Shown here one piece after another: positions 19,392 through 27,690 of a DNA stretch of 64,000 nt. The notes under the pieces are model-generated. The model was not told where the DNA came from. It did no database searches and saw only the letters and a program-made list of their open reading frames with translations. The DNA lies in the NCBI GenBank assembly GCA_963700425.1, contig CAVOXO010000009.1:20171-84170 (forward strand), in the 5' to 3' direction. The position numbers were made by a program, and so were the translations under genes. Numbering within the stretch: position 1 is the first letter of the stretch; the number at the start of each line of letters is the position of its first letter. The DNA is from CAVOXO01 sp963700425. Its GTDB lineage: Bacteria; Actinomycetota; Acidimicrobiia; Acidimicrobiales; Microtrichaceae.

Positions 19392-20263
19392 TCACGAGGT
19401 GACGTCGAGCCCGATGTCGAGAACCGGCGCCGAGTTGGTGATTCGACCCGTCGAGATCTGGTCGACGCCCGTCGCCGAATAGGCCCCGATCGTCTCGAGG
19501 GTGACGCCCCCCGACACCTCCAACAGCACCCTCCGGGCGGCATCGGTCCCGACGGTCCGCGGTCGCGACGCATGCCGTCACCTCGTCGACGCTCATGTTG
19601 TCGAGCAGAACGGCGGTGGCTCCGGCGTCGATCGCCTCGACCATCTGCTCGATCCGTTCGCATTCGATGTGGACCGACCGCCCCGGCCACAGGTCGAGAC
19701 ATCGTCGGCACGGCCTCGGTGATTCCGATGCCGGTGATGTGGTTGTCCTTCAGCAGCACCCAGTCGCTGAGGTTCCCGCGATGGTTGCGGCCACCACCGG
19801 CCCGGACCGCGGCCTTCTCGAGACTCCGCAGGCCCGGAGTCGTCTTGCGGGTGTCCCAGACCCGGGCAGGGCCCGACTCGGCCGCGGCCGCGACGAACGC
19901 AGCCGTGAGGGTGGCGATGCCGGAGAGGTGGCCGAGGAAGTTGAGCGCGGTTCGCTCGGCGGTCAGCACCGGGGCGAGACGACCCGACACCGTGCCGATC
20001 ATCTCTCCCGGGCGGAGACGCCCGAGCCGTCGGTCAGCGCCCAGTCGACGAAGATCGTCGGGTCGATCTGGCGCGAAGGTCTCGGTGGCCGCGGCGCAGC
20101 CCGCCACGACGCCGTCGTCGCGGGAGACGAATCGCGCCACGGTGCGGGCCTCGGGGTCCACCAGCGCGGACGTGAGGTCGCCGAGGGGCGTCAGGTCCTC
20201 GGCGAGAGCACGTGACACGGCTTCGCGAACCGCGACCACAGGGGGATCGACATAGGTGTGCAT
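19392..20263 (-). CDS. nadC: Nicotinate-nucleotide pyrophosphorylase (several frameshifts)
   Basis: Converts quinolinate and PRPP to nicotinate mononucleotide, the step after NadA/NadB. ATG at 20263. Family pieces are all present in order: EDLTPLGDLTSALV, LTAERTALNFLGHLSGIAT, WDTRKTTPGLRSLEKAAV, AGGGRNHRGNLSDWVLLKDNHI, HIECERIEQMVEAIDAGATAVLLDN, and LEVSGGVTLETIGAYSATGV to the stop at 19392. They sit in changing frames: one-base or two-base insertions near 20074 and 20020, one extra base near 19674, and one shift near 19565. No residue block is missing, so the gene is probably whole in the cell. Confidence 0.87.
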
Positions 20264-20312
20264 GGCAACAGGATGCCGTGTCGGGGACAGCGACGCCCGG
20301 ACCATCGAGGAC

Positions 20313-21494
20313 TCAGACCCCCGGCGCATCCTCGATCAGGCCGAGGTGGATCTGGGCGGAATCGATGTACACCTTCTCGCTGATGAAGGCATGCTGGGTG
20401 CCGGTGTAGATGTCGCGGAACGCTCTCTCGAGACGACACCCCTCGCGAATCGCAGAGGTGCCCGCGGCGAGGTGCGCCCACTGGGCGATCTCTCTCGCCG
20501 CTTCGGTGGCGAAGTTCGCGGCGATCCGCATGTCCGCTCGGTCGGTCGGCGTGAGGTCGGCGCCGGCCGCCATCTGTCCCTCCACCCGGCCGAACGTCTC
20601 GCGAACTCCGGCCGTCGCAGCCCTCCACATGCCGAGGTGATGGGCGTAGTTGCGCTGGAACGTCTGGCGATGGACCAGGGTCTCCATGTCGGACATCCGC
20701 ACCTTGCTGAGGGCCAGCTCGGCCACGTCGTCGATCATCGAGCGGGCGACGCCGAGTGCCCACGATGCATGACCCGCCGCCGTGACCGGCATCATCCCCA
20801 TCCGATAGAGCGGAGCGGATCCGCGCTGCGGCGTGCGTTCGAACAACCTGAACGTCCGAGACTCCGGAACCACGACGTCGTCGACGGAGTAGTCGAAGCT
20901 GCCGGTTCCGCGCAGCCCCTGGGTGTGCCAGCCGTCGTCGATGTCGACGTCGGCGCGGGGAACGACGGCGATGCGGACCTCGTCGAGGTCGAGCTGGATC
21001 TCGCCGTCGACGACGGGGAAGAACCCTCCTGCCACATAGGGGGAGTGCCCGATGCCCGAGCCGAAGTTCCACGATCCGGTCAGCCGGTACCCCCCGTCGA
21101 CCACCGCTCCCTGGCCGTGAGGGAAGAACTGCCCCGCCACGGTGGTGTGGTGGTCGGGTCCCCCGAAGACCTCCTCGAACCCGGCATCGGGCAGATAGGT
21201 GGCCGCCGCGAGAGCGGACGGGAAGTTGGCGATGCCCACCCAGCCGACCGAGCCGTCCTGGGACGCCATCTCTATCCAGGTGTCGATGATGTCGGCGAAC
21301 GAGGGCTCATCCCCGCCTGCCTCCTCAGGCAGCAGGTGATGCATCAGACCGGCGTGCCACAGGGCGTCCACGACGGTGGAGGTGACGGTCCGCGCGTTCT
21401 CGCAGGCCGCGGCCTCGCTCTCCACGAGTTCGCGGAGCCCTGCCGCCAGCTCGACTCCACTGGCTGCGGTTGTGGTGCTGTTCAGGGAAACCAT
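20313..21494 (-). CDS. Acyl-CoA-dehydrogenase-fold flavin monooxygenase-like protein
   Basis: A 393-residue protein of the acyl-CoA dehydrogenase fold, most like group D flavin monooxygenases (HsaA type) rather than true dehydrogenases. Seen: LMHHLLPEEAGGDEPSF, GWVGIANFPSALAAATY, GSWNFGSGIGHS and a C-terminal RDIYTGTQHAFISE. The catalytic glutamate of acyl-CoA dehydrogenases is not evident. Its substrate is unknown. It is unbroken by frameshifts and sits between nadB and nadC, which are normally adjacent. This suggests insertion into the NAD operon, or a role linked to it. The reductase partner such enzymes need is not in the neighbourhood. Confidence 0.8.
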   Translation of the reverse strand: MVSLNSTTTAASGVELAAGLRELVESEAAACENARTVTSTVVDALWHAGLMHHLLPEEAGGDEPSFADIIDTWIEMASQDGSVGWVGIANFPSALAAATYLPDAGFEEVFGGPDHHTTVAGQFFPHGQGAVVDGGYRLTGSWNFGSGIGHSPYVAGGFFPVVDGEIQLDLDEVRIAVVPRADVDIDDGWHTQGLRGTGSFDYSVDDVVVPESRTFRLFERTPQRGSAPLYRMGMMPVTAAGHASWALGVARSMIDDVAELALSKVRMSDMETLVHRQTFQRNYAHHLGMWRAATAGVRETFGRVEGQMAAGADLTPTDRADMRIAANFATEAAREIAQWAHLAAGTSAIREGCRLERAFRDIYTGTQHAFISEKVYIDSAQIHLGLIEDAPGV

Positions 21495-21530
21495 GTCGTC
21501 CTCTCGACGGTGTCTCGGGCCTTCTCGCTC

Positions 21531-23115
21531 TCAGTTCCCGATGACGAGACGATGGCGGAACGCCTCCGACGCATCGGGATGATCGGTCCGGGCGTGAGCG
21601 CCACGGGATTCGGTGCGGTGCTCCGCGGCGGCCAGCAGCGCAAGCCCGACCGTTGCCAGGTTGTGCAACTCGACCGAGGCGGGATCGGTGGCGTCGGCGG
21701 AGACGCGACCGGCGACGTCGGCGAGAACGTCGCGGGCGCAGGCGAGCGAGTCTGCCGTGCGCAACACACCGGCGTTGGTGGTCATCGCCCGCTGGAGTCG
21801 CTCGCGTTCGCTCGGCAATCGTCCCGGGGTCGAGCACGCCCGCCCCGCCGGAAGGGATCTCGGGGCACCCGATGCGCTCCCCGCCGATGACGGTGTCGAT
21901 CGTCGCTCCGTCCAGGACCGATCGCATGGCCCCCGTCGCGGTGGGACCATCGGTGCCCTGGGAGATGGCGTCGACGACCCGCTCCCCGAACACCATTCCC
22001 TCGAGAAGGGAGTTGGACGCCAGCCGATTGGCTCCGTGCACACCCGAGCAGCTGGTCTCGCCCGCCGCCCACAGGCCCGGCAGCGACGAGGCGCCCGCGA
22101 GGTCGGTGACGATCCCGCCGCACTGGTGGTGAGCCGCCGGAGCCACCGGCAGGTATTCCGTACCCGGATCGAGCCCGGCCCGTTCGAGGTCGGCGAGGAT
22201 CGTCGGGAAGCGAACGTCGAAATGATCGAGGAAGGTGGCGTCGAGCCACACGTGGTCGATGTTCTGTTCGAGCATTCGGGCGGTGACCGCGCGCGACACG
22301 ACATCGCGTGGCAGGAGTTCGTCGACGAAGCGCTCACCGCGGGCGTCCCGGAGCATCGCGCCGTGTCCGCGGAGCGCCTCCGACAGCAGCGGACGCGGCA
22401 TCGACGGGTGATCGAGGGCGGTGGGATGGAACTGGAAGAACTCGAGGTCGGCCACTGCGACCTGCGCCCGGAGCGCCATCGCCACGCCGTCGCCGGTGGC
22501 GACGGGCGGGTTGGTCGTCACCCAGAACAGCTGACCGGCACCGCCGGTGGCCAACAGGGTGTTCCGGGCCAACACCTCGAACGGTCGACCGTCGGGCCCC
22601 ACGGCGCGCACCCCGACGCACCGACCGGCATCGACGATGAGGTCGAGGGCGAAGGTCTGTTCGTGGATCTGGCGTACCCGCTCACGGACCGCGGCGACGA
22701 GCGCCCGCTCGATCTCCGCTCCGGTCGCCGCCCCGCCCGCGTGGACGACGCGCGCCACCGAATGCCCGCCTTCGCGGGCCAGTTCGAGCTCGCCGTCGGC
22801 GTCGCGATCGAAACGCGCCCCCAGAGCGATCAGGTCCATCACCCGGGAGGGGCCTTCGTTGACGAGCAATTTCACCGCTTCGATGTCGCACAGCCCCACG
22901 CCCGCCGACAGGGTGTCGGCAAGATGGAGATCGGTCTCCTCGGGATCTCCCGAGATGGCGGCCGCAACACCTCCCTGCGCCCAACGCGTGGTCGCCTGAC
23001 TGATCTCGCCCTTGGTCATGACCCCGACCGACAACGACAATTCCTCCGCGGCACGCACCGCGGCCGACAGGCCGGCCACTCCGCTGCCGAGCACCAGGAG
23101 GTCGAGCGGGATCAT
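21531..23115 (-). CDS. nadB: L-aspartate oxidase (one frameshift near the end)
   Basis: Oxidises L-aspartate to iminoaspartate for de novo NAD synthesis. ATG at 23115 overlaps the panC stop (ATGA). FAD-binding LLVLGSGVAGLSAAV at the N-terminus, TRWAQGGVAAAI, LLATGGAGQLFWVTTNP, FFQFHPTAL and GLWAAGETSCSGVHGANRLASNSLLEG are textbook NadB or succinate dehydrogenase features. Near 21815 one extra base breaks the helical C-terminal domain; the continuation is DVLADVAGRVSADATDP to the stop at 21531. Quinolinate synthase (nadA) is not in the window. Confidence 0.9.
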
Positions 23116-23972
23116 GACGGGTCGCTTTCGTCGCCGACGGCGATGTTGTCGATCAGGCGGGTGGAGCCGAACCGTACCGCGCCCAGAAGTCGGTTGGTCG
23201 GCGATGCCACGTCGACCTCCTCGAGGGTGTCGGGGTCGGCCACGGTGACGTAGTCGAGTTCGGCCAGGGGCTCCGCAGCCACCAGTTCGGCCATGGCGCG
23301 CTTCACCGCGGCGGCATCGGTCTCCCCGGCGCAGATCATCTGTGCACCGTGGGTGAGGGCCCGGAACAGGACCGGCGCAGCCGAGCGCTGCGCCGGGTCG
23401 AGATAGACGTTGCGGCTGGACATGGCGAGACGATCGGGCTCGCGAACCGTGGGGCACCCCACCACCTCGATCGGCATCGACAGGTCGGCGGCCATCCGAC
23501 GGATCAGGGCGAGTTGCTGGTAGTCCTTCTCTCCGAAGTACGCACGGACGGGGCCCACGATGCCGAACAGCTTGGCGACCACCGTCGCCACGCCGTCGAA
23601 GTGGGTGGGCCTCGAGGCGCCTTCCATTCCATCGGTCACCCCGGCGACCGACACCGTGGTTCGGATCGCGGTGGGGTACATCTCCTCCACCGAGGGGGTG
23701 AACAGCCACCGCACACCCGCTCCGGTGAGTTTCGCCGCGTCCCCGTCGGCGTCGGTGGGGTAGGTGGAGAGATCCTCGCCGGCCGCGAACTGGAGGGGAT
23801 TGACGAAGATCGACACCACGACGTCGTCGTTGTCGTCACACGCACGATCCACCAACGACACGTGACCCTGGTGCAGATACCCCATCGTGGGCACGAAACC
23901 GAGCGACCGACCGCTGCCGCGCGCCGTGTTCATCTCCCTCCGGAGCTCGGCGATCGTGGTGATCACCTCCAT
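23112..23972 (-). CDS. panC: Pantothenate synthetase
   Basis: Joins pantoate and beta-alanine with ATP to give pantothenate. The 286-residue chain is complete: FVPTMGYLHQGHVSLVDRA (nucleotide-binding HxGH), VSIFVNPLQFAAGEDL, YFGEKDYQQLALIRRM, and VREPDRLAMSSRNVYLDPAQR (the KMSKS-like region). Start at 23972 lies next to the stop of the DUF2520 gene. With coaX further along it places two coenzyme A steps in this block. Confidence 0.95.
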   Translation of the reverse strand: MEVITTIAELRREMNTARGSGRSLGFVPTMGYLHQGHVSLVDRACDDNDDVVVSIFVNPLQFAAGEDLSTYPTDADGDAAKLTGAGVRWLFTPSVEEMYPTAIRTTVSVAGVTDGMEGASRPTHFDGVATVVAKLFGIVGPVRAYFGEKDYQQLALIRRMAADLSMPIEVVGCPTVREPDRLAMSSRNVYLDPAQRSAAPVLFRALTHGAQMICAGETDAAAVKRAMAELVAAEPLAELDYVTVADPDTLEEVDVASPTNRLLGAVRFGSTRLIDNIAVGDESDPS

Positions 23973-24717
23973 CTAGGTGACCTCTCCGTCGCCTCGGCCC
24001 AGCCGGCGGGCAGCGTCGGACAACACGCCGTAGAGCTCGGCCTCGTCGGCACCGATGGCAACAAGGTGCCGCTCGAGAGTCTGGTCGTCGCCGCGGGCGG
24101 CCGGCCCCGTGAGCGCGGCGGCGGGGCCGAGCTCGGCGATGTTGTCGAGGGTCCCTTCGACCAGACCGCGGAAGGCCGAAAGAGGCACCCCTGCCGTGGC
24201 GGCGATCCGTTCGACCTGCGCCATCAGCACGACGAGGTGATTCGAGGCGATCACCGCCGCGGCGTGATAGGCGGCGCGGTCGCTGTCGGCCACCTCGATC
24301 GACCGACCACCGAGGGCGCTCACGACGTCGTCGACCAACGGGTCACCCGCCGTGGCGAACACAGCCCCGTCGAGGAGGCGCTCGGCGCCCACCGGCGGCG
24401 GTGGCAGGGCGACGAGAGGGTGGAGCGCCGCGTGACGGGGGTGACGGTCGACGACATCGAGACCCTGGGACCCCGACACGTGTGCCACGACGGTGTCGAC
24501 GACCGGCACGATCGCATCGGAGACCTCCGTCACCGCCGCGTCCGTCACGCAGATCAGCACGAGGTCCACCCCCCGCGCCGCTGTCGGCGAGGTCGTCGCG
24601 TCCGTGCGGCCCATCGACCTGCCACCCGCGCCCATCGAGCGCGTCGGCAAAGGCATGTCCGGCCCGTCCCTGCCCGATGATGCGAACCCGGCGATCCGCC
24701 GGAGGCACACCGGTCAC
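23973..24717 (-). CDS. Rossmann-fold protein with DUF2520 domain (one frameshift)
   Basis: Conserved actinobacterial neighbour of panC; the function is unsettled. The GTG at 24717 overlaps the folK stop. The N-terminus VRIIGQGRAGHAFADAL is an NAD(P)-binding Rossmann motif, followed by DLVLICVTDAAV and VVAHVSGSQG. The second half (HPLVALPPPPVGAERL, AYHAAAVIASNHLV) is the all-helical DUF2520 domain, resembling the dimer part of NADP-dependent oxidoreductases such as ketopantoate reductase. A G-run near 24569-24574 has one base too many and splits the frame after DDLADS. A role in pantoate supply is a guess from position. Confidence 0.77.
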
Positions 24718-25163
24718 TTCAGCGCTTCGACGGGCCAGACCCGCCCGTCGGCCACCTCGATGTCGGCGGCGGTGACGAGATCGGACGCCAGATCCCTGAG
24801 GGGGACCAGGACGAAGCGCCGTTCGCGCCATCTCGGATGTGGAATCGTCAGTCGTTCGTCGTTCATCTCGACACCGTCCATCCAGATGATGTCGACATCG
24901 AGTGTGCGCGGACCCCATCGGACGTCACGCACCCGATTCGCCGCGGCCTCGAGTCGATGGCAGATCCCCAGGAGCACCCAGGGGTCGAGGTCGACATCGA
25001 GTTCGGCGATCACGTTGAGGTAGCTGTCCTGATCGGGCCCCCCGACCGGATCCGACTCGTACACCGGCGACACGGCGACCAGGCCGGGAAGCGACGCGAT
25101 GGCATCGGACAACTGGCTGCGCCGGTCCCCCATGTTCGACCCCAACGAGAGGAACGTCCTCAC
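24714..25163 (-). CDS. folK: 2-amino-4-hydroxy-6-hydroxymethyldihydropteridine pyrophosphokinase
   Basis: Transfers pyrophosphate from ATP to the pterin alcohol in folate synthesis. The 149-residue chain has the family hallmarks: FLSLGSNMGDRRSQL, SPVYESDPVGGPDQDSYLN, RWGPRTLDVDIIWMDG and LTIPHPRWRERRFVLVPL. GTG at 25163 overlaps the folB stop, and its own stop overlaps the next gene (GTGA at both ends). No frameshift is seen. Confidence 0.95.
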   Translation of the reverse strand: MRTFLSLGSNMGDRRSQLSDAIASLPGLVAVSPVYESDPVGGPDQDSYLNVIAELDVDLDPWVLLGICHRLEAAANRVRDVRWGPRTLDVDIIWMDGVEMNDERLTIPHPRWRERRFVLVPLRDLASDLVTAADIEVADGRVWPVEALK

Positions 25164-25526
25164 TGCGGCCTGCTCCGTCGAATCGTGACCGCTGCGGTGT
25201 CGAGATCCTCGGGCACCGGTGGACGCAACTTGGTCACCGTGATCGTCACGGCACCCACCCTGTCGTCGGCGAGGACCGCGTCGCTCAGCCGTCGGGCCAT
25301 CCTCTCCATGAGCACGAATCGCTCCCCTTCGGCGATTGCGACGATCTCGGTGGTCAGAGCGCCGTAGTCGACGGTGTCGACGAGAGAATCCGACGATCCC
25401 GCCGAGCGACAGATCGACGTCGACGTCGACGTCGATCGAGAAGGGCTGGCGGCGCTGCTGTTCCTCGGGAAGCGCACCACAGATGGCCAGGACGCGCAGA
25501 CCTCGGAGAGCCAGCGTGTCCGCCAT
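25160..25526 (-). CDS. folB: Dihydroneopterin aldolase (one frameshift)
   Basis: Cleaves dihydroneopterin to the pterin alcohol used by FolK. Starts MADTLALRGLRVLAICGALPEEQ, where actinobacterial members usually have a Gly-His in this loop; the sequence here reads ICGALPEEQQRRQPF. After DVDVDLSLGG one extra base near 25402 shifts the frame. The remaining part is SSDSLVDTVDYGALTTEI, FVLMERMARRLSDAVL and VTITVTKLRPPVPEDL, which matches the family C-terminus. It is 3 bases downstream of the phosphatase-like gene, within the fol operon. Confidence 0.88.
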
Positions 25527-25529
25527 CGC

Positions 25530-26045
25530 CTAGCTCCGCGTGGCGGCGAGCTTCCCGGCGATGGACACGAGGTCGCGACCGCGGGGGGTGAGCTGCTTGG
25601 AGGTGATGTGCTCCAACATGAAGATCGCCTTCGGCTCCTCGGCCACCATTCCGGACCACACGAGGTATCCGGCCATGACGGCGATGATCCAGTCACCGAG
25701 TTCCTCGAAGTGCACGAGCACCTTCGCCCCCTTCTCGAGGGCGTCGGAGATCTCCTGGTAGAGCGCGGCCAGATAGCCGTGGAGATCCTCCACCGCCGGG
25801 AAAGGACGGTGCCGCCACTCCACCGAGAGCTCGTCGTAGTTGTGGAGGTTGTGGGGAGCCGGAATGAGACTGATCACCGGGGCGAATCCCTGCTCCCGGA
25901 TCCAGATGATCTCCTCCTGGCGCCGCACCCGCCGATGGTGCGCGCCGTAGCCGCCGGGCCGTTCGCAGACCGCGAGTCGATCCTGGATCACCCAGGAGAA
26001 GTGGCGCGGTTCGATTCCCTGCGCCCACTTTCCCTTTGCGGCCAT
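25530..26045 (-). CDS. Phosphatase-like protein lacking the catalytic Cys and Arg
   Basis: A 171-residue protein between folP and folB. Residues 40-150 have the layout of a dual-specificity phosphatase: a strand before the acid loop (PVISLIPAPHNLHNYDELSVEW), a helix, and then KVLVHFEELGDWIIAVMAGYL, which aligns with the signature VLVHC-x5-R-S/T followed by a helix. The nucleophile Cys is Phe and the phosphate-binding Arg is absent, so catalysis by the usual route is excluded. Family placement is by pattern and should be treated as inference. ATG at 26045, with gagg just upstream, is preferred over the GTG at 26054. A regulatory or binding role is possible. Confidence 0.6.
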   Translation of the reverse strand: MAAKGKWAQGIEPRHFSWVIQDRLAVCERPGGYGAHHRRVRRQEEIIWIREQGFAPVISLIPAPHNLHNYDELSVEWRHRPFPAVEDLHGYLAALYQEISDALEKGAKVLVHFEELGDWIIAVMAGYLVWSGMVAEEPKAIFMLEHITSKQLTPRGRDLVSIAGKLAATRS

Positions 26046-26108
26046 GGCCCTCACTGCTCCGATCAGATCGAATCTCGAACGTAGAGCCCCAGATCGTAGC
26101 CGTCGCTG

Positions 26109-26963
26109 TCAAATCGTGACCGCTGGACCAGACCCTGGCCCCGACGCCCGCGGGCTCTCACCCAACGCCTCCAGAGCCCTCACAGCAGCCACGTGGACGG
26201 CGACATCGTGCACACGAAGGATGGCCGCCCCCGACAGGGCGCACCACGCCGCGAGCGCGACGCCGGCGGCCAGCCGATCGTCGAAGCCGGCCGGATCGCC
26301 TGGGGCGCGTCCCGCCACCTCGGCATCGGACGCTTCGGTGAGGACACCGAGCAGGCTCTTGCGACTGACGCCCACCACCACCGGGAACGGGCCCGACGCG
26401 AAGCGATCCAGCCCGGCCAGCAGCGTCAGGTTGTGCCCGACGGTCTTTCCGAAGCCGATCCCGGGGTCGATCCACACGTCGGGAACGCCGGACCTGACCG
26501 CCAGATCCGCTCTGGCCATCAGATGGTCGTACACCTCACCGACGACGTCGACATAGGCCGGGTCGCTCTGCATCGTCGCCGGTTCGCCGGCCATGTGCAT
26601 GGCGATCCAACCCACGCCCAGCTCCGCCGCCACCTCCCAGAGCGATGCGGAGACATCGTTGATCACCGTGGCGCCCGCGTCGACGGCGGCCCGGGCGACA
26701 TCGGCCCGTCGGGTGTCGATCGACACCCTGATCCCCCGGCCGGTCAGTTCGCCGACAACGCCGACGGTGCGGCGAGTCTCCTCCCGTGGATCCACGGGCT
26801 CGGCACCGGGCCGGGTCGACTCGCCGCCCACGTCGATGATCGACGCGCCCTCGGCGACCATGTCGATCCCCCGCTGGACGGCGGTTCCGCTCTCCACGTA
26901 GCGGCCCCCGTCGCTGAACGAATCGGGCGTCACGTTGAGGATGCCCATGATCTCGGTCGCCAC
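26109..26963 (-). CDS. folP: Dihydropteroate synthase
   Basis: Joins the pterin pyrophosphate from FolK to p-aminobenzoate; the target of sulfonamides. The 284-residue chain is complete, with IMGILNVTPDSFSDGGRY, IIDVGGESTRPGAEPV, INDVSASLWE, WIDPGIGFGKTVGHNL and VVGVSRKSLLG. GTG at 26963 has its own TACGCT box 6 nt upstream, although the gene lies inside the fol run, so it may be transcribed both from folE and from this site. Confidence 0.96.
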   Translation of the reverse strand: MATEIMGILNVTPDSFSDGGRYVESGTAVQRGIDMVAEGASIIDVGGESTRPGAEPVDPREETRRTVGVVGELTGRGIRVSIDTRRADVARAAVDAGATVINDVSASLWEVAAELGVGWIAMHMAGEPATMQSDPAYVDVVGEVYDHLMARADLAVRSGVPDVWIDPGIGFGKTVGHNLTLLAGLDRFASGPFPVVVGVSRKSLLGVLTEASDAEVAGRAPGDPAGFDDRLAAGVALAAWCALSGAAILRVHDVAVHVAAVRALEALGESPRASGPGSGPAVTI

Positions 26964-26969
26964 GGACCG

Positions 26970-26975
26970 AGCGTA
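26970..26975 (-). promoter_or_regulatory. -10 box TACGCT, internal promoter before folP
   Basis: TACGCT, CGGTCC, then the folP GTG at 26963. The 6 nt spacing suggests a leaderless internal transcript. Confidence 0.42.
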
Positions 26976-27053
26976 CCGACGGGCGCGGACACCACCCCCA
27001 ACCGATCTCTGCCGCCGGGCCGACGTGCCCCGCCAGCCGAGGCGCGGCCGGGC

Positions 27054-27690
27054 TCAGAGACCGATGAGCCGCATGGCCTCCGCGCCGCGCCGCAACGTCA
27101 CGACGGAAGATGCCCCGGACGGCGGAGGTGACCGTCGACGACCCGGGCTTGCGGACCCCGCGCATGCCCATGCACAGATGCTCGGCAGAGAGCACCACGA
27201 GGGTCGCTCGGGGCTCGAGTACCGACTCGATCGCCTCGGCGATCTGTGTGGTCAGCCGCTCCTGGACCTGGGGACGTCGGGCGTAGCCGTCGGTCAGTCG
27301 AGCCAACTTCGACAGCCCGGTGATTCGTCCGTCCTCATGGGGGATGTACGCGATGTGGGCATGGCCGAAGAAGGGCACCAGGTGGTGCTCGCACAGGGAG
27401 TAGAAGGGAATGTCGCGAACCATGACCATCTCGTCGTGGTCGGCGTCGAAGGTGACCTTCAGGTGCTCGCGAGGTTGCTCGTGAAGTCCGCCACACACCT
27501 CGGCGTACATCCTCGCCACCCGCTGCGGCGTGTCGAGGAGACCGTTGCGGTCGGGATCCTCGCCGATGGCGAAGAGGATCTCGCGGACGGCTGCCGCCAA
27601 TCGGTCGAGGTCGGCCGACCGGGGCAGCGGAGAATCGTCGGGGAGATCATCGGCGACGTTGAGATCCAGGGGTTGGCGGCTCTCGGTCAC
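27054..27690 (-). CDS. folE: GTP cyclohydrolase I (frameshift in last codons)
   Basis: Opens and recloses GTP to dihydroneopterin triphosphate, the first step of folate synthesis. GTG at 27690 overlaps the ftsH stop. Conserved zinc and substrate motifs are present: DIPFYSLCEHHLVPFFGHAHIAYIP, LSKLARLTDGYARRPQVQERLT and VLSAEHLCMGMRGVRKPGSST. Only the final dozen codons are shifted: near 27090 one extra C turns RDVAARAEAMRLIGL into an unrelated read-through that enters folP. The corrected stop is at 27054. Confidence 0.92.

Noticed and set aside
16399..20263. Programmed frameshifting in lysS, coaX and nadC
   Set aside because: No slippery heptamer or pseudoknot recurs, shifts differ in kind, and neighbouring genes carry similar breaks.
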